Origin: Halobacteriales archaeon SW_5_68_122
GTDB lineage: Archaea; Halobacteriota; Halobacteria; Halobacteriales; Haloarculaceae
Length of the DNA: 12,093 nt
Direction: 5' to 3'
Assembly: GCA_003022815.1 (NCBI GenBank)
Contig: PXSL01000051.1
Location: 1-12,093, forward strand
In this document: in pieces, positions 6,471 to 12,093 of the stretch
Numbering within the stretch: the stretch's first letter is position 1
Layout: each line of letters starts with the position of its first letter
Program-made: the position numbers and the translations under genes
Notes under the pieces: model-generated
Databases searched by the model: none
Seen by the model: only the letters and a program-made list of their open reading frames with translations
Told to the model about the DNA's origin: nothing

Positions 6471-6478
6471 GCTTACTC
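6471..6478 (+). promoter_or_regulatory. TATA-like box of the gcvT locus
   Basis: GCTTACTC lies about 23-30 bases before the ATG at 6501, predicting a leaderless transcript. This favours 6501 over the in-frame GTG at 6492. Confidence 0.45.
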
Positions 6479-6500
6479 CCCGGCCCCCGAGGTGCCGGAC

Positions 6501-7542
6501 ATGTCGCTCCGAACGCCGCCGCTTTCGGCGGCCCACGCCGACGCGGGCGCGAAACTGACGGAGTTCGGCGGCTGGGAGATGCCCGTTGAGTTCGACTCCA
6601 TCAAAACCGAACACGAGGCGGTCCGGACCGCCGCCGGCAAGTTCGACGTCTCCCACATGGGCCGGGTCGCAGTCTCGGGGCCGGACGCCGCCGAACTGAC
6701 GGACCGGCTGACCACCAACGACGTGACCGCCCTCGACCCCGGCGAGGCCCAGTACGCGGCGATCACCGACGAGGCGGGCCACATGCTGGACGACACGGTG
6801 GTCTACCGGCTCCCCGCGGCGCCGACGGCCCGCTTCGAGGCGGACGTGGGGCCTGGAGGCGACCGTCACAAACCGGACGGCCGAGTTCGCAATGATCGCC
6901 CTGCAGGGCCCCGACGCCGTCGAACTGCTCGGCGAGCTATGCCCCGACCCGGGCAGTATCTCGCGGTTCACCGCCGGGGTCCGCGAGGTGGCGGGCGTCG
7001 ACTGTCTGGTTGCCCGCACCGGCTACACCGGCGAGGACGGCGTCGAGCTGCTGTTCGACGCCGACGAGACGGCGGTCGAGGCCGTCTGGTCTTCGCTTTC
7101 GTGTCAGCCCTGCGGCCTCGGCTCGCGGGACACCCTCCGGCTGGAGGCCGGCTTCCCCCTGTCGGGACAGGAGTTCGACCCCGAGGACAACCCCCGGACG
7201 CCCTACGAGGCCGGCATCGGGGTCGCGGTCGACCTCAACGGGGCGTTCGTCGGCCGCGACGCGCTCGCCGAACAGCGGGAGGCGGGCGTCGAGGAGGAAC
7301 TGGTCGGGTTCCGACTCGAAGAGCGGGGCATCGCTCGCCACGGCCACGCCATCGCCGTCGACGGCGATGAGGTCGGCAGCGTGACGAGCGGGACGATGAG
7401 CCCGACACTGGGCGACGCTATCGGCCTCGGGTACGTGCCCGTCGAGCACGCCGACCCGGGGACGGAACTATCGGTCGTCGTCCGGGGCGAGGGAAAGCGG
7501 GCGACCGTCGAGACACTCCCGTTCTACGAGCGGGACGGCTGA
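6501..7542 (+). pseudogene. gcvT: gcvT, glycine cleavage system T protein (aminomethyltransferase), frameshifted
   Basis: The T protein transfers the aminomethyl carbon of glycine from the H protein to tetrahydrofolate. The first frame (6501-6845) encodes 115 good GcvT residues: LTEFGGWEMPVEF, AVRTAAGKFDVSHMGR and GHMLDDTVVYRLP with the conserved Asp pair at 97-98. From 6847 the match continues one base out of frame: WGLEATVTNRTAEFAMIALQ and on, through GYTGEDGVELLF, RLEAGFPLSGQEFDP, NPRTPYEAGIG and GTMSPTLGDAIGLGYV to the stop at 7540-7542. The two parts total about 346 residues, roughly 15-20 short of the usual length, and the stretch normally between VVYRLP and the WGL region (the FVPNAGH-like folate-site segment) is missing. 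So there is one frameshift near 6846 plus a likely small deletion. No gcvH or gcvP is adjacent. A sequencing error could explain the shift but hardly the deletion. Confidence 0.82.
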
Positions 7543-7576
7543 TTCGGGACAGTCTTGGGTCAAAATTGAGAGAGCG

Positions 7577-7584
7577 CTTTTATC
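7577..7584 (+). promoter_or_regulatory. TATA box of the peroxiredoxin gene
   Basis: CTTTTATC lies 22-29 bases before the ATG at 7606, so the transcript should begin at that ATG. The upstream in-frame ATG at 7588 would lie before the expected transcription start. Confidence 0.6.
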
Positions 7585-7605
7585 AAAATGAACCGTAGCG
7601 GGAGT

Positions 7606-8112
7606 ATGCTACGGGAAGGTGCGACCGCTCCCGAGTTCGAGCTCTCGGGCATCGACGGACCGGGCGACGAAGGCCACAACCCCCACGAGTTCCGCGAGTT
7701 CCTTCTCCCGGAACTGCTCGAAGACGGGCCGGCCCTACTGGCCTTCTACCCCGGCGACTTCAGCCCCGTCTGCACCGAGGAACTGTGCTCGCTGCGGGAC
7801 CTCGGCTTCGAGGCGGTCGGCGGATCGGCGACGATGTACGGCATCTCCCGGGACACCCTGTTCACACACGAGGCGTTCGCCTACGAGCACGACCTGCAGT
7901 TCCCGCTGTTGAGCGACGTCGAGGGGGAGGTCTGTCGTGCCTACGACGCGATTCACGAGACCGACTTCGGGGGCGGCGTCGAGGCGGGCCTCCCCAAGCG
8001 GACCATCTACGTCGTCAACGCCGACCGGACGATACGCTACGCCTGGCAGGCGGACGACCCGTACGAACGGCCGCACTTCGAGCCCGCGATCGGGGCGCTG
8101 TCGGCGGACTAG
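7606..8112 (+). CDS. Peroxiredoxin, AhpC/TSA superfamily, PrxQ/BCP-like
   Basis: 168 residues from the ATG at 7606 (MLREGATAPEF, a typical peroxiredoxin beginning). It reduces hydrogen peroxide and organic hydroperoxides through a thiol in the cytoplasm. The active-site loop FYPGDFSPVCTEELC holds peroxidatic Cys56 in a PxxxSxxC motif (Pro49, Ser53), and Cys61 five residues later is the usual resolving cysteine of the PrxQ/BCP group. The conserved Arg is Arg132 in LPKRTIYVV. Ser in place of the more common Thr is a tolerated variant. A third cysteine, Cys110, is not part of the canonical mechanism. The 3' end overlaps the convergent transporter gene by the four bases CTAG. The upstream in-frame ATG at 7588 is less likely because of the promoter position. 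Confidence 0.93.
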   Translation: MLREGATAPEFELSGIDGPGDEGHNPHEFREFLLPELLEDGPALLAFYPGDFSPVCTEELCSLRDLGFEAVGGSATMYGISRDTLFTHEAFAYEHDLQFPLLSDVEGEVCRAYDAIHETDFGGGVEAGLPKRTIYVVNADRTIRYAWQADDPYERPHFEPAIGALSAD

Positions 8113-8963
8113 GCGACGGCCAGCCACGCGAGGAACACCGCGGCGCCGCCGGCGATGGTGCTGGCGACGGCGTGGACCCGCATCCGGTCCAGAACGGCGT
8201 GGGCATCGGCCTCGATGCTAGCGGCCTCGCTCACCTCGCCGCCAACTTCGCACTCCGGCAGGAAGTCCATCGCCACGTGGAGGAAGACGCCGGCGGCGAA
8301 CCCGAAGATGGCGGCGTTGACGACGGCGGCGCTCGGCGGGTTCACGAGCGCGGCCGGGATGGCGGTCAGCCCGACGCCCGCCGCCGGCAGCAGTATCACC
8401 GACGGCGACTCGCCGGCGTCCCGGAGCCGACGGGCCGCGGCGTAGCCGGCCGGCCCCTTGTGGGAGACGATGGCCAGCCCGAGCAGTAGCCCCAGTTCCG
8501 GCAGCGCGGCATACACCAGCCCGATGATGGCGCCGGCCGAAAGCGAATGAGCCGCCAGCTGGGCGGGCGCGCTGTCGAAAGCCTCCCGGTGGCTGAGGCG
8601 GTGGCCGACGGTGTGGCCGCTGTAGCCGCCCACCACGCCGGCGGCGACGCCGAACCCGCCGACCGGCCCGTTGAAGCCGATGGCCTGCGGCACGAGAAAG
8701 ACGGCCGCGCTCGTGACCATCGCGCCGCTGGCGAGGCCGTACCCCCACACCAGCCGCGCCGGGGTGCTCTCGGCGGACCGGGCGCCCAGCACTGCCGCCC
8801 CGCCCATCGCGACGAACGCCACCCACGAGATAACCAGCACCTTCCAAAGCCCCGCCGTCGTCGCCAGCGCCGACAGCGCCAGTAGTCCGATCACCCCTGC
8901 GGCACCGACGGCCGTCGGCTGGTCGAGTCCGACCCGCGCCAGCGCCCCGGTTTCCGTGCTCAT
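8109..8963 (-). CDS. ZIP-family divalent metal transporter
   Basis: 284 residues with about eight hydrophobic segments. ZIP proteins carry Zn2+, Fe2+ or Mn2+ into the cytoplasm. The signature region is seen at HSLSAGAIIGLVYA (His139, fourth helix) and SHKGPAGYAAA (His168, fifth helix), with a further HVAMDFLPE near the end (His229, Asp233). A His-bearing loop SGHTVGHRLSH (His117, 121, 125) could bind metal. Compared with well-studied ZIPs, the acidic residue often found after the fourth-helix His and the one beside the fifth-helix His are replaced (Ala143 and Lys169), so selectivity is unclear. The promoter contains two identical 9-bp palindromes. The start at 8963 is supported by a TATA box about 27 bases upstream. 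It is convergent with the peroxiredoxin and divergent from the Nif3-like gene. Confidence 0.87.
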   Translation of the reverse strand: MSTETGALARVGLDQPTAVGAAGVIGLLALSALATTAGLWKVLVISWVAFVAMGGAAVLGARSAESTPARLVWGYGLASGAMVTSAAVFLVPQAIGFNGPVGGFGVAAGVVGGYSGHTVGHRLSHREAFDSAPAQLAAHSLSAGAIIGLVYAALPELGLLLGLAIVSHKGPAGYAAARRLRDAGESPSVILLPAAGVGLTAIPAALVNPPSAAVVNAAIFGFAAGVFLHVAMDFLPECEVGGEVSEAASIEADAHAVLDRMRVHAVASTIAGGAAVFLAWLAVA

Positions 8964-8966
8964 GTT

Positions 8967-8996
8967 GTTAATAACACCTCAGCCGGCGTTAATAAC
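8967..8996 (-). promoter_or_regulatory. Promoter of the ZIP gene with two GTTAATAAC palindromes
   Basis: Identical 9-mers GTTAATAAC (8967-8975 and 8988-8996) are repeated with a 21-base period, two helical turns. Each is itself palindromic around its middle base. The distal one is at the TATA position (about 25-33 bases before the ATG at 8963) and the proximal one ends three bases before the ATG, at the expected transcription start. This is a layout expected of an operator for a dimeric repressor that blocks both TATA binding and initiation. Confidence 0.6.
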
Positions 8997-9020
8997 TCTG
9001 CCGGTCCGGGGCGCCGACCG

Positions 9021-9026
9021 ATACAA
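9021..9026 (+). promoter_or_regulatory. TATA-like box of the Nif3-like gene
   Basis: ATACAA lies 26-31 bases before the ATG at 9052, which predicts a leaderless mRNA and fixes the start in an open frame that extends far upstream. Confidence 0.45.
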
Positions 9027-9051
9027 GGGGCCGGCCGCGCGAGAGGTCAGT

Positions 9052-9819
9052 ATGGAGTTCACGGAGTTCTGCGACCGCTTAGACGACCGCCTCGACCACG
9101 ACGCCTACGCCGGCGTGGACGCGAGCGCGAACGGCCTGCAGGTCGGCCGCGCCGACGGCCGCGAACTCGACCACGTCGCATTCGCCGTCGACGGCGTCGC
9201 CGCGACCGCCGAGGCGGCCGCGACGGCCGGCGCCGGCCTGCTGGTCGTCCACCACGGCATCGTCTGGGGCGGTCTCGACCGGGTGACCGGCCTTGAGTAC
9301 GACCGGATCGCGGGCCTCATCGAGGCCGATCTGCCGCTGTACGTTTCGCACCTCCCGCTGGACGGCCACGACGAACTCGGCAATGCCGCGCGGCTGGCGG
9401 ACTACCTCGACTGTGAGGTGACCGAGCCGTTCGGGAAGTTGGGTAGCGTCCACATCGGCCAGCGGGCCCGCGCCGCAGAGCCGTACTCCGTCGCGGGGCT
9501 ACGGGACCAGCTGTCGGCACTGGACACCGGCGGCAAGCCCGTCGACGTGCTCGATTTCGGCCCGGAGCGCATCGAGGACATCGCGGTCGTCACCGGCGGC
9601 GGCGCCGACTGGGTCCGGGAGGCGAACGAGGCCGGCGTCGACGCTTTCGTCACCGGCGAGGGCAAGCAGAAGGTGTACCACGAGGCCCGCGAGGCCGGGC
9701 TGAACGTCTTCCTGGCGGGCCACTATGCCACTGAGACGTTCGGCGTCCGCGCCCTGCAGGAGCTCGCGGCGGAGTGGGGCCTGGAAACGACGTTCCTCAA
9801 GCACCCGACCGGCCTGTGA
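9052..9819 (+). CDS. Nif3-like dinuclear metal centre protein (GTP cyclohydrolase I type 2 homologue)
   Basis: 255 residues, a normal length for the short form of the Nif3 family. These cytoplasmic proteins assemble into hexameric rings with a two-metal site; the exact role is unsettled and the 'GTP cyclohydrolase 1 type 2' name is a homology label. Ligand motifs are all present: GLLVVHHGIVW (His67, His68), LYVSHLPLDGH (His100, Asp104) and, near the C-terminus, LAGHYATETFG (His224, Glu228). The middle motif TGGGADWVREANEAGVDAFV is also typical of the family. The ATG at 9052 is chosen from the TATA position and because homology begins here. The gene is divergent from the ZIP transporter with an 88-bp gap and stops 25 bases before a TIR element. 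Confidence 0.93.
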   Translation: MEFTEFCDRLDDRLDHDAYAGVDASANGLQVGRADGRELDHVAFAVDGVAATAEAAATAGAGLLVVHHGIVWGGLDRVTGLEYDRIAGLIEADLPLYVSHLPLDGHDELGNAARLADYLDCEVTEPFGKLGSVHIGQRARAAEPYSVAGLRDQLSALDTGGKPVDVLDFGPERIEDIAVVTGGGADWVREANEAGVDAFVTGEGKQKVYHEAREAGLNVFLAGHYATETFGVRALQELAAEWGLETTFLKHPTGL

Positions 9820-9844
9820 GCGGGGTTCGCGCGTCGGCCGTCTG

Positions 9845-9954
9845 ATACTGCCGGACGTAATTTCGTGAGCATCTGAATCGGTAGTCGTCCACGTATCCGG
9901 GCGAACGAGACGGGAAGATCGGACTGCGATTCGAGTAGTTACGTCCGGCAGTAT
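9845..9954. mobile_element. 110-bp MITE-like element with perfect 16-bp terminal inverted repeats
   Basis: The ends ATACTGCCGGACGTAA (9845-9860) and TTACGTCCGGCAGTAT (9939-9954) are perfect inverted repeats. The interior is partly self-complementary (GAATCG-containing stretches near 9876 and 9928). It lies between the convergent Nif3-like gene and the antitoxin gene and encodes nothing. Length and end sequence match the element at 10876-10985. No convincing target-site duplication is visible, and no transposase lies in the window, so mobility by a transposase elsewhere is inferred. Confidence 0.75.
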
Positions 9955-9986
9955 GAAAATCGGAACGGTGTGCGCTCGTCTCTCTA

Positions 9987-10445
9987 TCACGCCGCTGCGG
10001 GCTCCTCGCCGGGGTCCCGGCCGACGAGTTCGACGTCGAGATGAATCCGCTCGTAGGGCAGGTACGGTCGCTTGGACTGCCCCTCTTCGACAATGAACAG
10101 CAGACCGTAGTCGGTGAGCAGCGAGATGTCGTCGTGGACCGTACGGTAGTCGCGGTCGAGGTCCTCGGCGAGTGCCGAGATACTCTCGGCTGCCCCTTCG
10201 GTTGCCATGAGAGCCTGGAGGAGTTCGATCCGACGGTCAGTGAGGATTTTCCGCAGCTCGCCAACTGAGCGGAAGGAGACGACCGCGGGCTGCTCCTCGC
10301 CCTCGCTGACCGCTTCAGCAGCGGCAAGCGTGTCCTCCCGCATCTCGTCGAACGACTCCACAGTGATGCGAAGCACGCTGGAGTGGGGGCGGTCGCGGGG
10401 GTCGCGGTACTTGTCGGGCCAGCCGTCGTCGGTGTGTTCAGTCAT
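9987..10445 (-). CDS. HVO_A0114-type winged-helix DNA-binding protein, probable antitoxin/autorepressor
   Basis: 152 residues. A winged helix-turn-helix spans about residues 68-122: LTDRRIELLQALM, then SISALAEDLDRDYRTVHDDI and the wing LLTDYGLLFIVEEGQ. It is preceded by VVSFRSVGELRKI and an N-terminal tail with WPDKYRDPRDRP. This matches the haloarchaeal HVO_A0114 family as I recall it, which often lies directly downstream of a TumE-type toxin gene. Its ATG lies inside the end of the toxin gene (8-base overlap, ATGACTGA), and GAGGG eight bases upstream may serve as Shine-Dalgarno site. Toxin first and antitoxin second is less usual among classical type II modules but fits this family. The likely job is to neutralise TumE and repress the operon. 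Confidence in the fold is high, in the role moderate. Confidence 0.83.
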   Translation of the reverse strand: MTEHTDDGWPDKYRDPRDRPHSSVLRITVESFDEMREDTLAAAEAVSEGEEQPAVVSFRSVGELRKILTDRRIELLQALMATEGAAESISALAEDLDRDYRTVHDDISLLTDYGLLFIVEEGQSKRPYLPYERIHLDVELVGRDPGEEPAAA

Positions 10446-10767
10446 GGTTTGTGCCCTCGACGTTGGTGAGGTGGGCGACTTCTTGGAGGAAGCGAGCGAT
10501 GTGTGCGGCCATGTTCAGAAACGCAATCTCGGAGTCCTCGCCGAAGCTGACGTGTCGGTGGTGCCAGCCGAGGTCTTCGTCGTCGTGCGCGTTGTCGTAA
10601 CGCAGTATCTCGCCTGTCTCTCGATCGTAAAACTGGAACCTGTAGAACCAGTTCCCGGGGTAGTCGTGGTCTTCGATGGCGAACATCTCGACACGCCCGC
10701 CGGAGACGGCACGGTTCAGTTCGAGTAGACCGGCCCATCTGACATGTCCTATGACCTCATATAACAT
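10438..10767 (-). CDS. TumE-family (DUF6516) toxin of a toxin-antitoxin operon
   Basis: 109 residues from the ATG at 10767. The family marks are the aromatic beta-strand region NWFYRFQFYDRETGEILRYD, the RYDNAH motif (residues 56-61) and the following His cluster WHHRHV (69-72), then a C-terminal helix (AAHIARFLQEVAHL). TumE toxins act inside the cell and pair with a DNA-binding antitoxin; their biochemical target is not something I can state. A longer frame from TTG at 10818 is possible, but its added residues include the AT-rich promoter-like run, so 10767 is preferred. GC is much lower than in neighbouring genes (about 53% in 10621-10680 against 75% in 9601-9660), with codons such as AGA, CTA and TTA, which suggests recent acquisition. 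It overlaps the antitoxin gene by eight bases. Confidence 0.8.
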   Translation of the reverse strand: MLYEVIGHVRWAGLLELNRAVSGGRVEMFAIEDHDYPGNWFYRFQFYDRETGEILRYDNAHDDEDLGWHHRHVSFGEDSEIAFLNMAAHIARFLQEVAHLTNVEGTNHD

Positions 10768-10783
10768 AAATATAGTGGAGGGA
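10757..10783 (-). promoter_or_regulatory. AT-rich promoter-like region of the toxin-antitoxin operon
   Basis: On the minus strand CTATATTTATGTTATATGAG is the most AT-rich sequence around and contains TATA-like runs on both sides of the ATG at 10767. If the upstream run is the TATA box, transcription would begin inside the toxin frame, so the true box or the true start codon is uncertain. Confidence 0.4.
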
Positions 10784-10875
10784 AAAGCGAAACTCTCTGG
10801 GACATCAAGCTGCCTCAACGTATCATCGTTGGCGGGTTGCTAGCGACGATGTCGTCGGCCGACGCCTCCATCCTC

Positions 10876-10985
10876 ACACTGCCGACTGTAATTCGTTCGA
10901 GATTCCGCGGCGATATCCGGTTGCATGCCGTCCAGAACCCCGTCCTCTGGACGGGACTGCTTCACGTAGTTACAGCCGGCAGTAT
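10876..10985. mobile_element. 110-bp MITE-like element, second full copy
   Basis: Left end ACACTGCCGACTGTAATTC (10876-10894) and right end GTAGTTACAGCCGGCAGTAT (10966-10985) are imperfect inverted repeats. An internal hairpin with a 9-bp stem joins CCGTCCAGA (10928-10936) to TCTGGACGG (10946-10954). It has exactly the same length as the copy at 9845-9954 and shares most end positions. Together with that copy it brackets the toxin-antitoxin operon. The minus-strand open frame through it merely translates the repeat. Confidence 0.72.
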
Positions 10986-11165
10986 CAGCACCTCGCAGGC
11001 CATCTACGGCGTCTCCGAGAACAGCCTCCTGCCGCGGGGGCCGCCGGGGCCGCCGGGACACTGCTGGAGGAGAGCGCCGAGCGGCTCCGGGCGGCCGGCA
11101 TCGAGACCGGGACGGAACTCGTCCTCACCGGCGGGCCGGCGCTCCTCCCCCGGAACGCCGACTAG
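10986..11165 (+). pseudogene. Short, probably frameshifted coding remnant behind the TIR element
   Basis: Two adjoining frames look protein-like. The first reads STSQAIYGVSENSLLP (about 10987-11034). After a one-base shift in the G/C-rich run at 11035-11055, the other reads GTLLEESAERLRAAGIETGT and continues to a TAG at 11163-11165. There is no start codon, since the TIR element occupies the 5' side. The pattern of a strand, a loop, then a helix rich in Glu/Arg/Ala and a following strand vaguely resembles a universal stress protein, but this is only a guess. It overlaps the end of the convergent SDR gene by four bases. It is best read as the remaining 3' part of a gene lost on arrival of the element or unit. 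Confidence 0.35.
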
Positions 11166-11857
11166 CGGGTCGCTTTCTTCCAGGCCCGCAGGTCGACCAC
11201 CTCGCCGTCGACCGTCTCCGCGTCGGCCTCGGTCGCCGCCCACCAGAACATCGGCGCGACGTCATCGGGGTCCCGCCCCTTCGCGTGGTTCGTCAGTTCG
11301 GTCGACAGCTGGCCCAAATCGAGCACGCCGACGGCGGCGTCCAGGTCGGCGGCGAACTGCCGGGCGACGGCCTCGGCGGCGGCCTTCGAGACAGCGTAGG
11401 CGCCGAACCCCGGTTTCGCGTCGCGGGCGATGGCCCCCGAGGGGACGAACGCCCGCGAGTCCGCCGTCAGGTGCGGGACGGCCTCGCGGATGGTCGTGAA
11501 CACGCCGCGGACGTTGGTCCGGAAGGTGTCGTCGAACGCCGAGTACCCCACCCCGGACAGCGGCGTTTGCCCGGGTGCGCCGTGGTAGACGCCGGCGTTG
11601 GCGACGACGCAGTCGATACCGCCGGTCTCGCCGGCGCGGGCCGCCGTCTCCATCAGCCGCTCCGTGTCGTACTCGTCGCGGACGTCGGCCCGCATTGTCG
11701 TCACCTCGCCGCCGTCGGCCGGGACGTCCTCGGCGACCTCGGTCAGCTTCGCCTCGTCTCGCGCACACAACACGACGTGGACGCCCTCGGCGGCGAACCG
11801 CCGGGCGACCGCCTCCCCGACGCCGCGGGAGGCGCCGGTGACGACAGCAGTATCCAT
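11162..11857 (-). CDS. Short-chain dehydrogenase/reductase (SDR), classical type
   Basis: 231 residues forming one Rossmann domain. The cofactor loop is TGASRGVG (residues 7-14), followed by LCARDEAKL; an Arg at position 33 after the second strand suggests NADP(H) preference. Other marks are VVANAGV (84-90), the structural Asn115, catalytic Ser140 (VPSGAI) and the Tyr154-x-x-x-Lys158 pair (YAVSK). The full catalytic set is intact, so it is probably an active NAD(P)-dependent oxidoreductase; the substrate cannot be read from sequence. The open frame extends upstream to 11896, but the ATG at 11857 places TGAS at the standard distance from the N-terminus. It is divergent from the carotenoid-type desaturase gene with 96 bases between, and convergent with the coding remnant. 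Confidence 0.92.
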   Translation of the reverse strand: MDTAVVTGASRGVGEAVARRFAAEGVHVVLCARDEAKLTEVAEDVPADGGEVTTMRADVRDEYDTERLMETAARAGETGGIDCVVANAGVYHGAPGQTPLSGVGYSAFDDTFRTNVRGVFTTIREAVPHLTADSRAFVPSGAIARDAKPGFGAYAVSKAAAEAVARQFAADLDAAVGVLDLGQLSTELTNHAKGRDPDDVAPMFWWAATEADAETVDGEVVDLRAWKKATR

Positions 11858-11922
11858 GCCGACGCCTGGGGCGGCGACGACAAGGACGTTTCCCAAGGGG
11901 TCCGCATTTCCCCCACACCCGT

Positions 11923-11930
11923 GTTAATAG
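11923..11930 (+). promoter_or_regulatory. TATA box of the desaturase-like gene
   Basis: GTTAATAG lies 24-31 bases before the ATG at 11954, the standard haloarchaeal spacing for a leaderless transcript. Confidence 0.6.
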
Positions 11931-11953
11931 GGCCGCCGGCCGTACGGACAGGT

Positions 11954-12093
11954 ATGTCAACCAGCGAGTCGGCCGTCGTCGTCGGGTCGGGGTTCGGCGG
12001 CCTCTCGACCGCGTGTTACCTGGCCGACGCCGGCCTCGACGTGACCGTACTGGAGAAAAACGACCAGTTGGGCGGCCGCGCCTCCGTTCTCGA
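11954..12093 (+). CDS. Phytoene desaturase-like FAD oxidoreductase, 5' end only
   Basis: Forty-six complete codons lie before the window ends. They encode an N-terminal FAD-binding beta-alpha-beta unit, VVVGSGFGGLSTACYLADAG (GxGxxG at about residues 11-16), with the acidic strand end VTVLEKNDQLGGRAS. This exact layout is typical of CrtI/phytoene desaturase-type enzymes, which introduce double bonds into carotenoid precursors; in haloarchaea they serve bacterioruberin synthesis at the membrane. Related amine-oxidase-fold or retinol-saturase-like enzymes share the same beginning, so the precise substrate is open. A good TATA box precedes the start. The neighbouring SDR gene is transcribed the other way and need not be part of the pathway. 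Confidence 0.75.
   Translation, partial: MSTSESAVVVGSGFGGLSTACYLADAGLDVTVLEKNDQLGGRASVL

Noticed and set aside
9835..10995. Target-site duplications around the elements or the whole unit
   Set aside because: Flanking bases on the two sides do not match for any convincing length; the CTG/CAG at the outer ends is inverted, not direct.
10837..11499. 220-codon plus-strand frame across the TIR element and the SDR gene
   Set aside because: It runs through the repeat and antisense to a clear SDR gene, with Arg/Pro-rich shadow composition.
1..12093. CRISPR array, phage or plasmid backbone
   Set aside because: There are no regularly spaced direct repeats and no Cas, integrase, terminase or replication gene in the window.

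Overview
The window looks like a stretch of haloarchaeal (class Halobacteria) chromosome. GC is high over most of its length, the predicted proteins are strongly acidic, and most first genes have a TATA-like box about 25-30 bases before the start codon, as expected for leaderless archaeal mRNAs. Gene content fits too: an RRKYL/LAGC lipoprotein, a COG1099-type TatD-family hydrolase, an HVO_A0114-type regulator next to a TumE toxin, and a CrtI-like carotenoid desaturase. I cannot assign a genus.

Layout. 1-414 (-): 5' part of a lipoprotein gene. 603-1307 (-): XRE-type regulator, divergent from 1409-3221 (+), a tight three-gene operon of two tandem DUF457/YdjM-like membrane proteins and a GNAT acetyltransferase. 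3207-3788 (-): unknown membrane protein. 3834-4661 (-): TatD-family hydrolase directly behind a cation/Ca2+ exchanger (4662-5708, -). 5709-5980: a gene-free stretch with two strong hairpins and part of a repeat element. 5981-6421 (-): NYN-domain protein, divergent from gcvT (6501-7542, +), which is broken by a frameshift and apparently a short deletion. 7606-8112 (+): peroxiredoxin, convergent with a ZIP-family transporter (8109-8963, -), which is divergent from a Nif3-like protein (9052-9819, +).

9845-10985 is the most accessory-looking part. A TumE-type toxin gene and a winged-helix antitoxin/repressor gene form an overlapping operon, bracketed by two 110-bp elements with terminal inverted repeats (TIRs). 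Its GC is visibly lower than its neighbours'. Right after the second element lies a short, apparently frameshifted coding remnant, then an SDR oxidoreductase (11162-11857, -) and, divergently, the first 140 bases of a phytoene desaturase-like gene.

Most of the window is ordinary housekeeping, transport and stress genes. The points worth attention are the TIR-bracketed toxin-antitoxin unit, the repeat family it belongs to (a third, partial copy lies at 5889-5960), the damaged gcvT, the TatD gene without a usable start codon, and a paired 9-bp palindrome in the ZIP promoter. I found no rRNA, tRNA, CRISPR array, transposase or integrase.
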